The position numbers and the translations under genes were made by a program. Shown piece by piece: positions 36,451 to 45,921 of a stretch of 64,000 nt of DNA; the stretch's first letter is position 1, and each line of letters opens with the position of its first letter. Source of the stretch: GM7GCV1 sp965221105 (GTDB lineage Bacteria > Pseudomonadota > Gammaproteobacteria > Pseudomonadales > GM7GCV1); contig OZ244871.1 in NCBI GenBank assembly GCA_965221105.1, forward strand, positions 1,426,001 through 1,490,000, in the 5' to 3' direction. Below the pieces are notes generated by a model. That model was not told where the DNA came from, made no database searches, and worked only from the letters and a program-made list of their open reading frames with translations.

Positions 36451-36657
36451 CCCTCTCCCTCATTGATGTACTGGTTAGGCGGTTCCGAAAGCCGCAGCAC
36501 ATGCGGGAGCAGGTTGAGGCTGTGCGGAAGACGGCATCTTGAGTAAAGGGCGCGATTATAGCGGCTTGACCGGCTTCACATAAGGGCGCAGCCTGAGCAT
36601 CCGGCTTATAATGCACCCCTATTCTCCGCAGTTCTCCCGAGAGCGGTATTTCATGAC
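36451..36657. other. Divergent promoter region glyQ / lpxL-like
   Basis: About 200 bp that must contain both promoters. No match strong enough to name was found. Confidence 0.3.
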
Positions 36658-37542
36658 ATGAGACGGTTTCTGGTTGCGCTTTTTCTTCGCATTTTCGCAT
36701 GGACTCCCATGTGGATAAACCATGCACTGGCGTATCTGGTGGGGAGTATTCTCTTTTCCATCAATGGACGGGAAAGCCGAACGACACTCAGAAACTTGGC
36801 CCTGTGTTTTCCTGAAAAACCCTCTCTGGAACGCAGAAGCCTCGCCCGAAAAAGTCTGATCGAAAGCGCAAAGTGGATCTTTGAGGCTGGCGGGATCTGG
36901 TTTCGCAATGCCAATTGGCGACATGCACAGATTGTTCAGTTTTCCAATCTGGAGTTGTTTGAAGAGGCGGTCGCTGATGACCGTGGGGTGCTTCTTATCA
37001 TGCCACACTTTGGCAACTGGGAATTGGCTGGCCTCTGGGTGGGCGACCGGACCAAGATCACCTGCATTTATCGCACTCCCAAGATGGAAGATCTCGACCA
37101 GCTTGTTCGCACAGCGCGCAAGGCATCGGAGCTCAGCACGATCGTTCCGGCGACGGCGCGAGGGGTCAAAGCCATTCTCAAGGCACTGAAACGGGGAGAA
37201 TTGACAATCGTTCTGCCGGACCAGGTACCCGTCGGGGAGGGCGGGATCTACGCCCCCTTTTTTGGGATCCCGGTCTATACCCAGACGCTGGTTCACAACC
37301 TGGTGCGCAAAACCAGTCCCATAGTCTTACAGGTCTATGCACGACGTCAGGGTCGCAAATTTGAACTGGGGTTTATGCAGCTGGGCGAACAGATTTATTC
37401 CAAAGATGCGAGATCTTCAGCCGCTGCGATGAACCAGGCAATAGAAAGCCTCTGCCTCATGGACACCAGCCAATACCAGTGGGAGTACAAGCGATTCAAG
37501 CATCAGGAGGACGGCACCGACTATTACGCTGCCGACCGGTGA
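36658..37542 (+). CDS. Lipid A biosynthesis acyltransferase (LpxL/HtrB family)
   Basis: A 294-residue lysophospholipid-type acyltransferase with an N-terminal membrane segment (residues 3-25), the catalytic HX4E motif in MPHFGNWELAGLW, and DQVPVGEGGIYAPFFG in the second motif. It adds a secondary acyl chain (laurate or similar) to lipid A at the inner membrane. An equivalent gene sits near glyQ in Pseudomonas. The acyl-chain specificity cannot be predicted. Confidence 0.92.
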   Translation: MRRFLVALFLRIFAWTPMWINHALAYLVGSILFSINGRESRTTLRNLALCFPEKPSLERRSLARKSLIESAKWIFEAGGIWFRNANWRHAQIVQFSNLELFEEAVADDRGVLLIMPHFGNWELAGLWVGDRTKITCIYRTPKMEDLDQLVRTARKASELSTIVPATARGVKAILKALKRGELTIVLPDQVPVGEGGIYAPFFGIPVYTQTLVHNLVRKTSPIVLQVYARRQGRKFELGFMQLGEQIYSKDARSSAAAMNQAIESLCLMDTSQYQWEYKRFKHQEDGTDYYAADR

Positions 37543-37567
37543 ATTCGCAATTTCATTCAACAGCCTG

Positions 37568-39037
37568 CTAGCTGCGCCAGTACATTGGTACCAGCAGGAC
37601 AATCAGTGTGAACAACTCCAGTCGTCCGAGGATCATGCAGAAGCAAAGAACCCACTTGGCCATATCGCTGATATCGGCGTAGTTAGCACCCACTTCACCC
37701 AGGCCTGGACCCAAGTTGTTGAGGGTGGCTGCCACTGCTGACCAGGCCGTTACGTAGTCAAGACCGGTTGCCAGCAGTATCACGACCATGGCGTAGAAGA
37801 TAACCAGGTAGGCTCCGAAAAATCCCCAGATCGCATCGGCAACCCGTTGATTCACAGAACGCTCATTGACCTTGATTGGCACGACGGCGTTGGGGTGGAT
37901 AAGGCGGGAAATCTCTCTCATTGTCTGCTTCGCGAGAATAAGCATGCGTCCGATTTTGATGCCACCTCCAGTCGAGCCAGCGCATGCACCAAAGAAGGAC
38001 AGAATGATCAGGAAGAACGCCAGGTGGGCCGGCCAGGATGCGAAATTGTCGGTCGTGAATCCGGTGGTTGTCATGACAGAAATTGTGTGAAAGAAGCCCT
38101 GCCAGAAACTGCCGTTGGCATCGTAGATATTCCATAGAAACAGGCCAGCGGAGACAGCAAGCACACTGCACCCGAGCAGCCAGATATAGGCTCTCGCTTC
38201 TGAATCACGCAGGTAGTGGTGCAGCGATTTGCGGGAGAAGGTGTAGTAATGCAGCGCAAAATTAAGGCCAGCAATGACCATGAAAACCATACATACTGAC
38301 AGGATAAAATCAGAGCGAATGCCAGGCTGGGAGGCAAACCAGGCCATGCTCTGATCGTGTGTTGAAAATCCTCCAATGGAGACGGTTGAGAAAGCATGGG
38401 CGACTGCATCGAAGGTGCTCATGCCGCCGATCCGGTAGAGTAGTGCGCAGGCCAGGGTGAGTGCGAGATAGATCAGAAACAGCGCCTTGGCTGTTTGTGC
38501 GATGCGCGGCGTCAGCTTGCTATCCTTTACCGGGCCTGGGGCTTCCGCACGGTAGAGTTGCATACCTCCTACACCCAGCATGGGCAGAACAGCAACCGCA
38601 ATAACCACTATCCCGATACCTCCCATCCACTGGAGCAATTGCCGGTAGAAAAGCAGGGACTCAGGCAGTTCGTCCAGGCCGGTAATGACTGTTGCGCCAG
38701 TCGTAGTCAACCCGGAGATTGATTCAAAAATCGCATCGGTCGGGCTGAGATCGGGAGCGGCGCTGAGCAGAAACGGCACTGAACCGGCCAGACCTAGCAC
38801 GAACCAGAACATCACGGTAATCATAAATCCATCCCGTGCACGCAACTCGTCTTTGTGGCGGGCGCAGGGAATCCAGATCAGGGCACCGGCGCTGAGAGTA
38901 ATGAGCATTGAATAGGCAAAAACCGGAACCTTGCCGTCCTGGTATATCACCGAGACCAGCAGGGGCACCAAATAACCGGCGCTGAACAGCATGAGCAGCA
39001 GGCCCAGTATTCTGAAAATGACGCCGGCACGGAGCAT
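37568..39037 (-). CDS. trkH: Trk potassium uptake channel subunit TrkH
   Basis: A 489-residue membrane protein built of four M1-P-M2 repeats. The filter-like segments are ISGLTTTGATV, FSTVSIGGFSTH, SVMTTTGFTTDN and ATLNNLGPGLG. It conducts K+ with TrkA as gating ring. It starts 22 nt after the restored end of trkA and is probably coupled to it. In the sequence as given, the out-of-frame extension of trkA reads through its first 90 bases. Confidence 0.96.
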   Translation of the reverse strand: MLRAGVIFRILGLLLMLFSAGYLVPLLVSVIYQDGKVPVFAYSMLITLSAGALIWIPCARHKDELRARDGFMITVMFWFVLGLAGSVPFLLSAAPDLSPTDAIFESISGLTTTGATVITGLDELPESLLFYRQLLQWMGGIGIVVIAVAVLPMLGVGGMQLYRAEAPGPVKDSKLTPRIAQTAKALFLIYLALTLACALLYRIGGMSTFDAVAHAFSTVSIGGFSTHDQSMAWFASQPGIRSDFILSVCMVFMVIAGLNFALHYYTFSRKSLHHYLRDSEARAYIWLLGCSVLAVSAGLFLWNIYDANGSFWQGFFHTISVMTTTGFTTDNFASWPAHLAFFLIILSFFGACAGSTGGGIKIGRMLILAKQTMREISRLIHPNAVVPIKVNERSVNQRVADAIWGFFGAYLVIFYAMVVILLATGLDYVTAWSAVAATLNNLGPGLGEVGANYADISDMAKWVLCFCMILGRLELFTLIVLLVPMYWRS

Positions 39038-39058
39038 TGTGGAGGGTTTACCGGTCGC

Positions 39059-40458
39059 TTAAAAAAAGGCCACACCGACCTGGAACAGGTGTTCCACTTT
39101 TCGGGTATGGGATTTGTCGGACAAAAACAGGATGACATGATCCTGGTTTCGATAACCAGATCACCGGCGCCCATAACCACCTGCCGGTCTTTCCCTCGCG
39201 CCGAATCCCGCACGACGGCCCCGATGACAGTTCCCTCGGGGAGCGGTATCTCGGAGATGCGCCGTCCCACCACCCTGGAGTTCCTGGTGTCGCCATGAGC
39301 AATGATCTCCATGGCTTCCGCGGCCCCGCGTCTCAATGAGTACACGCGTACCGTATCGCCGCGCCGCACATAGGACAGCAACTTCCCGGTCGTAATCTGC
39401 GCCGGCGAAATCGCGATATCCAGATCTGAGCTCTGCATCATGTCGACATAGACCGAGTTATTAATCAGCGTTATTACTTTGCCGGCACCGAGTTTTTTGG
39501 CAAGCATGGAAGAAATAATGTTGGCTGCGTCGTTGTTGGTCAGCGCCAAAAAGACATCGGTGTCATCGATGTTTTCATCCAGCAGAAGATCCTGATCGGA
39601 CGAACTGCCATGCAGCACAATGCTCTTGTTCAGATTCTCTGCAAGGAACCTGCAGCGGTCTGGGCTGAGCTCAATAACCTTGGTCAGGTAGTCCTGTTCA
39701 ATGGCCTCTGCGAAATGAAACCCAATATTACCGCCACCGGCAACAATGATCTTTCGGTAACCTTTTTCCTTGGCGGCGAGCTCGCTCATCACCTGGCGGA
39801 TATTTTTGCGTGGAGCAAGGAAGAAAACCTCATCCTCCTCCAGAATACAGGTGTCGCCGCTCGGGATGATAGGCGTGGATTTTCGGTATATGGCAGCGAC
39901 ACGAACTTTCACGTCCGGAATGCGTTCTTTGAGGGCGGCTACATTCTGGCCCACCATGGGTGCGCCCGCGGTGGCGCGGACACCCACCAGCTGGACAGCT
40001 CCTTCCGAGAATTCGAGGACCTGCAGAGCACCCGGCTGGTTGATCAACCGCCGCAAGTGCTCTGTCACCAGAATTTCAGGAGAAATTACAGTATCCACAG
40101 GCATGTTCTGGGGGCCGAAGAGGCGCTGGCCAACGCAGGCACGAGTGTAGCCCTCGGAGCGGATTCGGGCAATTTTCTGTGGTGTTTTGTAGAGTGAATG
40201 GGCAATTTGGCAGGCGACCATATTGACCTCATCGTGAGCCGTCACCGCCACAAGCATATCGGCATCTTCTATACCTGCCTGCTCCAGAACATCGGGATGA
40301 GATCCCTGGCCATGAACTGTTCGAATATCCAGCCGATCACGCAGATCATCCAGGCTGTGCTCATTCATGTCGATCAGCGTGATATCGTTGGCTTCGCTGG
40401 CGAGGTTTTCCGCCAGCGTGCTACCCACCTGCCCGGCACCGATGATGACTATTTTCAT
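39059..40458 (-). CDS. trkA: Trk potassium uptake regulator TrkA, with an apparent 1-bp frameshift near the 3' end
   Basis: The protein has two RCK-type NAD-binding halves (GAGQVGSTLAENL at residue 7 and AGGGNIGFHFAEAI at about 237) and TrkA-C domains. It regulates TrkH in the cytoplasm. The frame is normal up to GDLVIETR. After that the expected DHVILFLSDKSHTRKVEHLF and QVGVAFF, ending in TAA at 39061-39059, is found in another frame. A single G is missing at about 39142. As written, the frame instead runs to 38947 with an unrelated Cys-rich tail. The missing base sits next to a short CC run, so either a sequencing error or a recent mutation is possible. Confidence 0.93.
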
Positions 40459-40496
40459 TAGGTGTACCTCATAACCAGGGTATGTCGGTGGGATAC

Positions 40497-41792
40497 TCAG
40501 CCCGCCGGCTTCTTCCGCAGCAGTGCGAAGTAAAAGCCATCAGGACCTTCCGCCTCGGGCAGCAATTGGCGACCATAGACCAGCCCCCGCCCCCAAGTCG
40601 CTTTTATGGATACTGATGCTGCATCCGGCTGACGATGAATCAGGGCCGCTATCTGGTCTTCATTCTCCTCGGGCATTATTGAGCAGGTAACATACAGCAG
40701 CAAGCCACCGCCCCTCAATAGCGGCCACAGGTTGTCGAGCAGCCGTTTTTGCTGCTCACAAAAACTCGGAATGTCTCCAGGTTGGCGCAGAATCTTAATG
40801 TCCGGGTGCCGGCGGATCACCCCGCTTCCAGAGCAGGGCGCGTCGATCAGGATGCGATCAAAGGGTTCCCGGTTCCACCAGCGCGCAACCTGAGCAGCAT
40901 CTTCAGCCAGTATTGTTGCACGCAATCCGAGTCGCTCCATATTCGCAGTCACATCGGTCAGTCGCTGCTTCGAAATATCCAGCGCGGTCAGGGATACCTG
41001 TGGGCAGGTCTCCAGAAGATGGGCGGCTTTGCCTCCCGGTGCCGCACAGGCATCGAGCACCCTGTGTCGCGGCTTGAGGCCTAGAAGATTGGCACAGAGC
41101 TGGGCGGCCTCGTCCTGAACGCTGCACAGACCCCCGTAAAAACCAGGCACCTGGTCGATGCTCCGGGGTGTCTCCAGTCGAACAGCATCCCTGTAACAGT
41201 TGCCTCTGGCATGTGAAATACCCGCATCAGTCAGTTTTTGCAGAAAATCGGAACTGGAAATTCTTTGCTGGTTGATCCGCAGGTACATTGGGGGGCGCTG
41301 ATTATTGGCTTCTACAATGGATGGAAAGGCATCCGGCCAGCTCTGCTGAAATTTCTGGCACAGCCAGGCCGGGTGCACATGGTCAAACTCGGGCCGATGG
41401 GCGAGTTTTGCATTGAGCTCTTCAGATCGCCGCCGCGCGTTGCGCAGCACTGCATTGGTGAGGCTCCGAGCCCAGTTTTTCCCAAGTGCACGGGTTGCCG
41501 CCACTGTCTGGTCAAGCGCGGCGTGATCCGGTATGCGCATGTAATCGAGTTGGTAGAGGCCAATGAGCAACAGCGCTCTGAGAGAAGCATCGCGGGCTTT
41601 CAAGCCCCGTGTGAGAAGTTCGTCCAGAAGGATATCGAGCCGGGGCTGCATCCGCAGAGTGCCGTAGCAGAGTTCGCTGTACAGGGCCTGATCTTCCGGG
41701 CGATCCAGAGTTGCGATCTGCAATGAACGCTTTTTCTGCAATACCGGACCAAGGGTTCGTGCGGCTTCTGCCCGCACATTCTGGCCGATCAG
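40497..41792 (-). CDS. rsmB: 16S rRNA (cytosine-967-C5)-methyltransferase
   Basis: A NusB-like N-terminal RNA-binding domain is followed by a SAM-dependent methyltransferase of the NOL1/NOP2 class. Motifs are DACAAPGGKAAHLLE (SAM binding), DAPCSGSGVIRRHPDIK (catalytic region) and VTCSIMPEEN (second Cys). The start is uncertain. A CTG at 41792 overlaps the fmt stop as CTGA and lies 7 nt after GGAGG; a GTG at 41777 is the alternative, but is too far from the ribosome-binding site. Operon def-fmt-rsmB. Confidence 0.92.
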   Translation of the reverse strand: MIGQNVRAEAARTLGPVLQKKRSLQIATLDRPEDQALYSELCYGTLRMQPRLDILLDELLTRGLKARDASLRALLLIGLYQLDYMRIPDHAALDQTVAATRALGKNWARSLTNAVLRNARRRSEELNAKLAHRPEFDHVHPAWLCQKFQQSWPDAFPSIVEANNQRPPMYLRINQQRISSSDFLQKLTDAGISHARGNCYRDAVRLETPRSIDQVPGFYGGLCSVQDEAAQLCANLLGLKPRHRVLDACAAPGGKAAHLLETCPQVSLTALDISKQRLTDVTANMERLGLRATILAEDAAQVARWWNREPFDRILIDAPCSGSGVIRRHPDIKILRQPGDIPSFCEQQKRLLDNLWPLLRGGGLLLYVTCSIMPEENEDQIAALIHRQPDAASVSIKATWGRGLVYGRQLLPEAEGPDGFYFALLRKKPAG

Positions 41793-42766
41793 GATGATTC
41801 CTCCGCAAGCGCAAACCTTTGCCCCGGTGCAAAAAGACTGGCATTCCCCCGCAGCACTGCGCCGCAGATCAACATTTTTTTGCCCGGCATCTGGAGTTTC
41901 AGAATACGCACTGTCCCCTGAGCCGTCTGCACGTCGATGCCAGCTGCACTTGCCTGAACTATCTCTCCAGGTATGCCTGCTGAGTGCTGCTCGAGCACCT
42001 GGACAGAATGAATTTTGATGCGCTGACCGCCAAGCTGGCTGAAACACACTGGGTTGGGAGCGAAGGCACGAATCTGTCTGTCAAGCTGCTGCGCAGTCTC
42101 CGTCCAATCAATGACCGCGTCCTGCTGGCTGATTTTGTGAGCGTAGGTCGCCAGTGAATCATCCTGTGGCACCGGCACCAGACGGTCTGCACCGACATCG
42201 TTGAGAACCTGCAACATGGCGGATGTCCCTGTTTCAATCAACCTGGACTCCAGATCGCCTGCGGTATCGGTGTTCTGGATCGGGCATCCGACCCGTTTGA
42301 GCATATCGCCGGTATCGAGCCCGGCATTCATCTGTACGATGGTAATTCCCGTTTCGGTATCGCCAGCTTCAATGGCGCGCTGAATGGGTGCCGCGCCCCT
42401 CCATTTGGGCAACAGTGATGCATGGACGTTGATACAGCCGAATCTGGGCGCTGACAGCACTTCCTGAGGCAGAATCAGGCCGTAGGCAACGACAATCATC
42501 ACATCTGCGCCCAGTTCCACAAGTTGCCGAACAGCGCCGGGAGTGCGGAAACTCTCAGGTTGAAAGATTTCCATGCCTGCACTCTGTGCCAGGGCTTTGA
42601 CCGGGCTGATACGCAGCTTTTTGCCCCGCCCCGCAGGTCGGTCTGGCTGGGTATATACGCCGATGATATCGTGGTGGCTTTCGAGAAGCGACTGCAAGTG
42701 TGCGGCCGCAAAGGACGGTGTCCCTGCATACAGGACGCGCAGGCCATCAGGAGGAGATGTCAACAT
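41789..42766 (-). CDS. fmt: Methionyl-tRNA formyltransferase
   Basis: A 325-residue enzyme that formylates initiator Met-tRNA. The catalytic pocket reads NVHASLLPKWRGAAPIQRAI; the N-terminus reads LRVLYAGTPSFAAAHLQSL, and the C-terminal OB-like domain follows. The ATG at 42766 was preferred over GTG at 42772. It follows def after 26 nt. Confidence 0.96.
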   Translation of the reverse strand: MLTSPPDGLRVLYAGTPSFAAAHLQSLLESHHDIIGVYTQPDRPAGRGKKLRISPVKALAQSAGMEIFQPESFRTPGAVRQLVELGADVMIVVAYGLILPQEVLSAPRFGCINVHASLLPKWRGAAPIQRAIEAGDTETGITIVQMNAGLDTGDMLKRVGCPIQNTDTAGDLESRLIETGTSAMLQVLNDVGADRLVPVPQDDSLATYAHKISQQDAVIDWTETAQQLDRQIRAFAPNPVCFSQLGGQRIKIHSVQVLEQHSAGIPGEIVQASAAGIDVQTAQGTVRILKLQMPGKKMLICGAVLRGNASLFAPGQRFALAEESS

Positions 42767-42792
42767 CAGCACGGATTCCCGGTCGGCGAATC

Positions 42793-43299
42793 CTAGGTCT
42801 GCTGGCGGTGCTGTTTTTCAAGTTTGCTGCGGATCCTCTTGCGCTTCACGGGGGACAGATAATCAACAAAAAGTTTGCCGTCGAGGTGGTCTATTTCATG
42901 CTGAATGCACACCGCGAGAAGTCCTTCTGGCTCCATTTCAAAAGGTTTGCCGTCCAGCCCCAGTGCCTGAACGCGAACTCGGGCAGGCCGCGATACTTCC
43001 TCGAAAAACCCCGGCACCGAAAGGCAGCCTTCTTCGTATCCATCCTGCTCAGCATCGAGGACCTCTACGCTAGGGTTCACATATACCAAGGGATCTGATT
43101 TGTCCCCAGACAGGTCAATGACCACGAGGCGTTCGTGCGCATTGACCTGGGTTGCGGCCAGCCCAATACCGGATGCGGCATACATGGTCTCAAACATATC
43201 TGCAGCCAGCCGGGCAATTCTTTCATCGACAACTTCTACGGGCTGTGCCTTGGTACGCAGGCGTGGGTCAGGGAATTCGAGTATCGGAAGTAAAGCCAT
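42793..43299 (-). CDS. def: Peptide deformylase
   Basis: A 168-residue metalloenzyme with all three motifs: GIGLAATQV, EGCLSVPG and QHEIDHLDG, the last giving the metal-binding HExxH. It removes the formyl group from nascent proteins. First gene of def-fmt-rsmB. Confidence 0.97.
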   Translation of the reverse strand: MALLPILEFPDPRLRTKAQPVEVVDERIARLAADMFETMYAASGIGLAATQVNAHERLVVIDLSGDKSDPLVYVNPSVEVLDAEQDGYEEGCLSVPGFFEEVSRPARVRVQALGLDGKPFEMEPEGLLAVCIQHEIDHLDGKLFVDYLSPVKRKRIRSKLEKQHRQQT

Positions 43300-43893
43300 A
43301 ACATCTCAAGGTGTGCGGGGTACACGATCTGATTTCCGTCCGTTGGTATGGGGCACGTGACAATTCAACCGGCTAGAGCCATTGCACTATTATAACCTTT
43401 TGGCTTTGCGCCGGTATCACCATTTTCATCGGGCAATTGGCTGATCAAGCTAAAGGAGCATGTGGCTCGAAACCTGTTGCTGTTGTTGAAGCCAGAACGT
43501 GGCGCAGAACCTCAAGCCGTGGCACCCAATCGAAATAACGGTGCATACGAAAAGAACAGGCTCCGGAATGCTGGTTGGTTGTGGCCTGGTTCCTCGGAGA
43601 CCCTTGGCGGTGGGACGAAATGTGGAAGCTCAGCGAATAAGTCAACACCCCCAACCCGATATATCCGTGCGTCTTCTGCGACCTGTATGTGTCGACGGCA
43701 CACCGGTGCGTGAAGTATGTACTGTTCTGGAGTCTGTTGACAGGCTGTCGACGCGGACGTGTGCACCGCCGGACTCAATCGCGGAAACTGGCGTGACCAC
43801 ATTCATATTGAGATTGTTAACCCACTGTTGTACTGTGCGCTGCTCTGTTTTTCCTGTGCGTTTTACTTCTTCAGATTCCACGAGGTTTTGTTG
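43300..43893. other. Gene-free region between def and purE
   Basis: In Pseudomonas a LysM protein gene and dprA lie between def and tsaC. Here 590 bp without a recognisable gene remain, with several open frames on both strands that match nothing known to me. It may be the debris of those genes or of an insertion. The def and purE promoters must lie here. Confidence 0.4.
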
Positions 43894-44394
43894 ATGTCGA
43901 CCCCCTTTGTTGCTGTTCTCATGGGTTCAGATTCCGATTTGCCGGTCATGGAAGCGACCCTGGATACCCTCTGCCTACTGCAGATTCCATTTGAGGTCAA
44001 GGTTACTTCTGCGCATCGGACGCCAGAGGCAACACACGCCTATGTGATCGACGCAGATAGGCGTGGGTGCGCCACCTTTATCTGCGCAGCCGGCATGGCA
44101 GCACATCTCGCGGGCGCTGTCGCCGCAGCCACTACGAAACCGGTTATAGGGGTGCCCATTAACGCCTCGCTTGATGGACTGGACGCACTGCTTTCAACCG
44201 TCCAAATGCCCGGTGGCATTCCCGTCGCTGCGGTTGCCATTGGCAAGGCAGGAGCCAAAAATGCGGCCTACCTGGCAGGGCAAATACTGGCAACTGCCGA
44301 TGAAGCCCTCGCACAACGCTTGCGCGATGACCGCGCAGCCAGTGCCAAAGCGGTCATTGCCAAGGACGCCGCCCTGCAAGAGCGTTTTGGCTAG
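43894..44394 (+). CDS. purE: N5-carboxyaminoimidazole ribonucleotide mutase
   Basis: A 166-residue class I PurE, with the phosphate-binding GSDSDLPVMEATL, catalytic SAHRTPEATHAY and GMAAHLAGAVAAATTKPVIG. It makes CAIR in purine synthesis. The partner purK is absent from the neighbourhood; instead tsaC overlaps its end. Start ATG at 43894 was chosen by the family N-terminus. Confidence 0.96.
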   Translation: MSTPFVAVLMGSDSDLPVMEATLDTLCLLQIPFEVKVTSAHRTPEATHAYVIDADRRGCATFICAAGMAAHLAGAVAAATTKPVIGVPINASLDGLDALLSTVQMPGGIPVAAVAIGKAGAKNAAYLAGQILATADEALAQRLRDDRAASAKAVIAKDAALQERFG

Positions 44395-44959
44395 TCTCTC
44401 AGGACACACCACAACGATCAAAAAAGCTGCGCTGGGTCTTCGAAATGGCGCGGTTATCGCCTACCCGAGCGAAGGTGTCTGGGGACTGGGCTGCGATCCG
44501 GGTAATGGGGAGGCTGTCTCGCGCATTCTATCTCTCAAGGGGCGTGTTCCCGAAAAGGGCCTCATACTTATTGCTGATCGTCTTGATCGGTTTACCCCCT
44601 TTCTGGGTCGGGTGCCTGCGCTTCCAGAAACTGACCTCCACGGTCCCACAGCAATCACCTGGGTTGTGAATCATGGAGGCACGGCGCCTCACTGGCTCAG
44701 GGGTGACAGGGCGACCCTGGCAATCCGAATCACCAGCCATCCAATTGCTCGAGAACTCTGCAGAAGTGCAGAGATGGCGCTGGTCTCCACATCTGCCAAT
44801 CCATCTGGAGCGAGCTCGGCTCTATCGGCCGAACAGGTAGTAGCCTATTTTGGTGACTCCATTGACATGGTCGTGCCCGGTGAGCTGGGTGGGCAGAAAG
44901 GAGCGTCCGAAATTCGTGACCTTGCCAGCGGCAGAGTGTTGAGAGCGAGGGAAGCTTGA
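44387..44959 (+). CDS. tsaC: Threonylcarbamoyl-AMP synthase (YrdC/Sua5 family)
   Basis: A 190-residue enzyme of tRNA t6A synthesis. Motifs are AVIAYPSEGVWGLGCDP, LKGRVPEKGLILIAD and ALVSTSANPSGASSA. The open frame extends into purE, but homologous length and position point to TTG at 44387, eight bases before the end of purE, as the start. Together with the next two overlaps this gives a coupled purE-tsaC-hemF-aroE operon. Confidence 0.93.
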   Translation: MASLSGHTTTIKKAALGLRNGAVIAYPSEGVWGLGCDPGNGEAVSRILSLKGRVPEKGLILIADRLDRFTPFLGRVPALPETDLHGPTAITWVVNHGGTAPHWLRGDRATLAIRITSHPIARELCRSAEMALVSTSANPSGASSALSAEQVVAYFGDSIDMVVPGELGGQKGASEIRDLASGRVLRAREA

Positions 44960-45921
44960 ATACTTCATCCGAATCGCCCCACGGCTCCATACCGGATTTT
45001 TCGCAGATTGATCTGGAGGGCGTTTCTGGTTACCTCAGGGGTCTTCAAGACAGAATTTGTGATGGCCTTTCCGGAATTGACGGGAAGTCGTTTGGGGAGG
45101 AAGACTGGGAGCGCGGATCGGGCGACCTGCAGGGAGGCGGAAAAACCCGCGTTCTGGAAGATGGCAGCCACATTGAAAAAGGTGGAGTGAACTACTCATT
45201 CGTGGCAGGTGATGCACTGCCTCGCTCAGCAACAGTGGCACGACCTGAACTGGCCGGTCGATCCTATAAGGCAACGGGTGTTTCCCTGGTCATCCATCCC
45301 CGCAATCCCTACGTGCCGACCTCTCACGCGAATGTGCGTTTTTTTGTGGCTGAGAAGCCGAATGAGGCGCCAGTCTGGTGGTTCGGCGGCGGCTACGATC
45401 TCACCCCCTGCTACGGTTTCCGGGAAGACTGTGAGCACTGGCACAGGACCGCTCAAAGGGCGTGCCAGGATTTTGGAAACGATCTGTACCTGCGTCTGAA
45501 ACACTGGTGCGACCGGTATTTTTTTATTCAGCATCGCGATGAAGCGCGTGGCGTGGGAGGGCTGTTTTTTGATGATTTCAATGAGCTTGGATTTGCCCGC
45601 AGTTTTGCATTTCTGAGGTCCGTCGGTGACAGCTACCTGGAGGCATACCGCCCCATTTTCGAGCGCCGCAAAGATCTGCCCTATGGCGAAAGGGAGCGCC
45701 GCTTTCAGGCCTGTCGAAGAGGCCGCTATGTTGAATTCAATCTCGTCTACGACCGCGGCACTCTTTTTGGATTGCAGACTGGAGGACGCACGGAATCCAT
45801 TCTGATGTCGCTACCACCAAAAGTAGAGTGGCACTACGACTGGCATCCTGAGCCGGGATCGGCTGAAGAGCAGCTGTACACAGATTTCTTGCCGCGCCGC
45901 GACTGGATAGAGAGACAATGA
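44956..45921 (+). CDS. hemF: Oxygen-dependent coproporphyrinogen III oxidase
   Basis: A 321-residue cytoplasmic enzyme that converts coproporphyrinogen III to protoporphyrinogen IX using O2. Characteristic are GVSLVIHPRNPYVPTSHANV, FGGGYDLTPCYGF and GGLFFDDF. Starts with TTG overlapping the tsaC stop (TTGA). Use of O2 fits the two oxidases of an aerobe. Confidence 0.96.
   Translation: MNTSSESPHGSIPDFSQIDLEGVSGYLRGLQDRICDGLSGIDGKSFGEEDWERGSGDLQGGGKTRVLEDGSHIEKGGVNYSFVAGDALPRSATVARPELAGRSYKATGVSLVIHPRNPYVPTSHANVRFFVAEKPNEAPVWWFGGGYDLTPCYGFREDCEHWHRTAQRACQDFGNDLYLRLKHWCDRYFFIQHRDEARGVGGLFFDDFNELGFARSFAFLRSVGDSYLEAYRPIFERRKDLPYGERERRFQACRRGRYVEFNLVYDRGTLFGLQTGGRTESILMSLPPKVEWHYDWHPEPGSAEEQLYTDFLPRRDWIERQ

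Noticed and set aside
38947..40458. 503-residue TrkA with a Cys-rich tail as a novel fusion
   Set aside because: The tail is the out-of-frame reading behind a 1-bp deletion; the genuine tail is present in the neighbouring frame.
43499..43894. 131-codon frame upstream of purE
   Set aside because: No family resemblance and poor start context; it runs up to the purE start and could not be supported.
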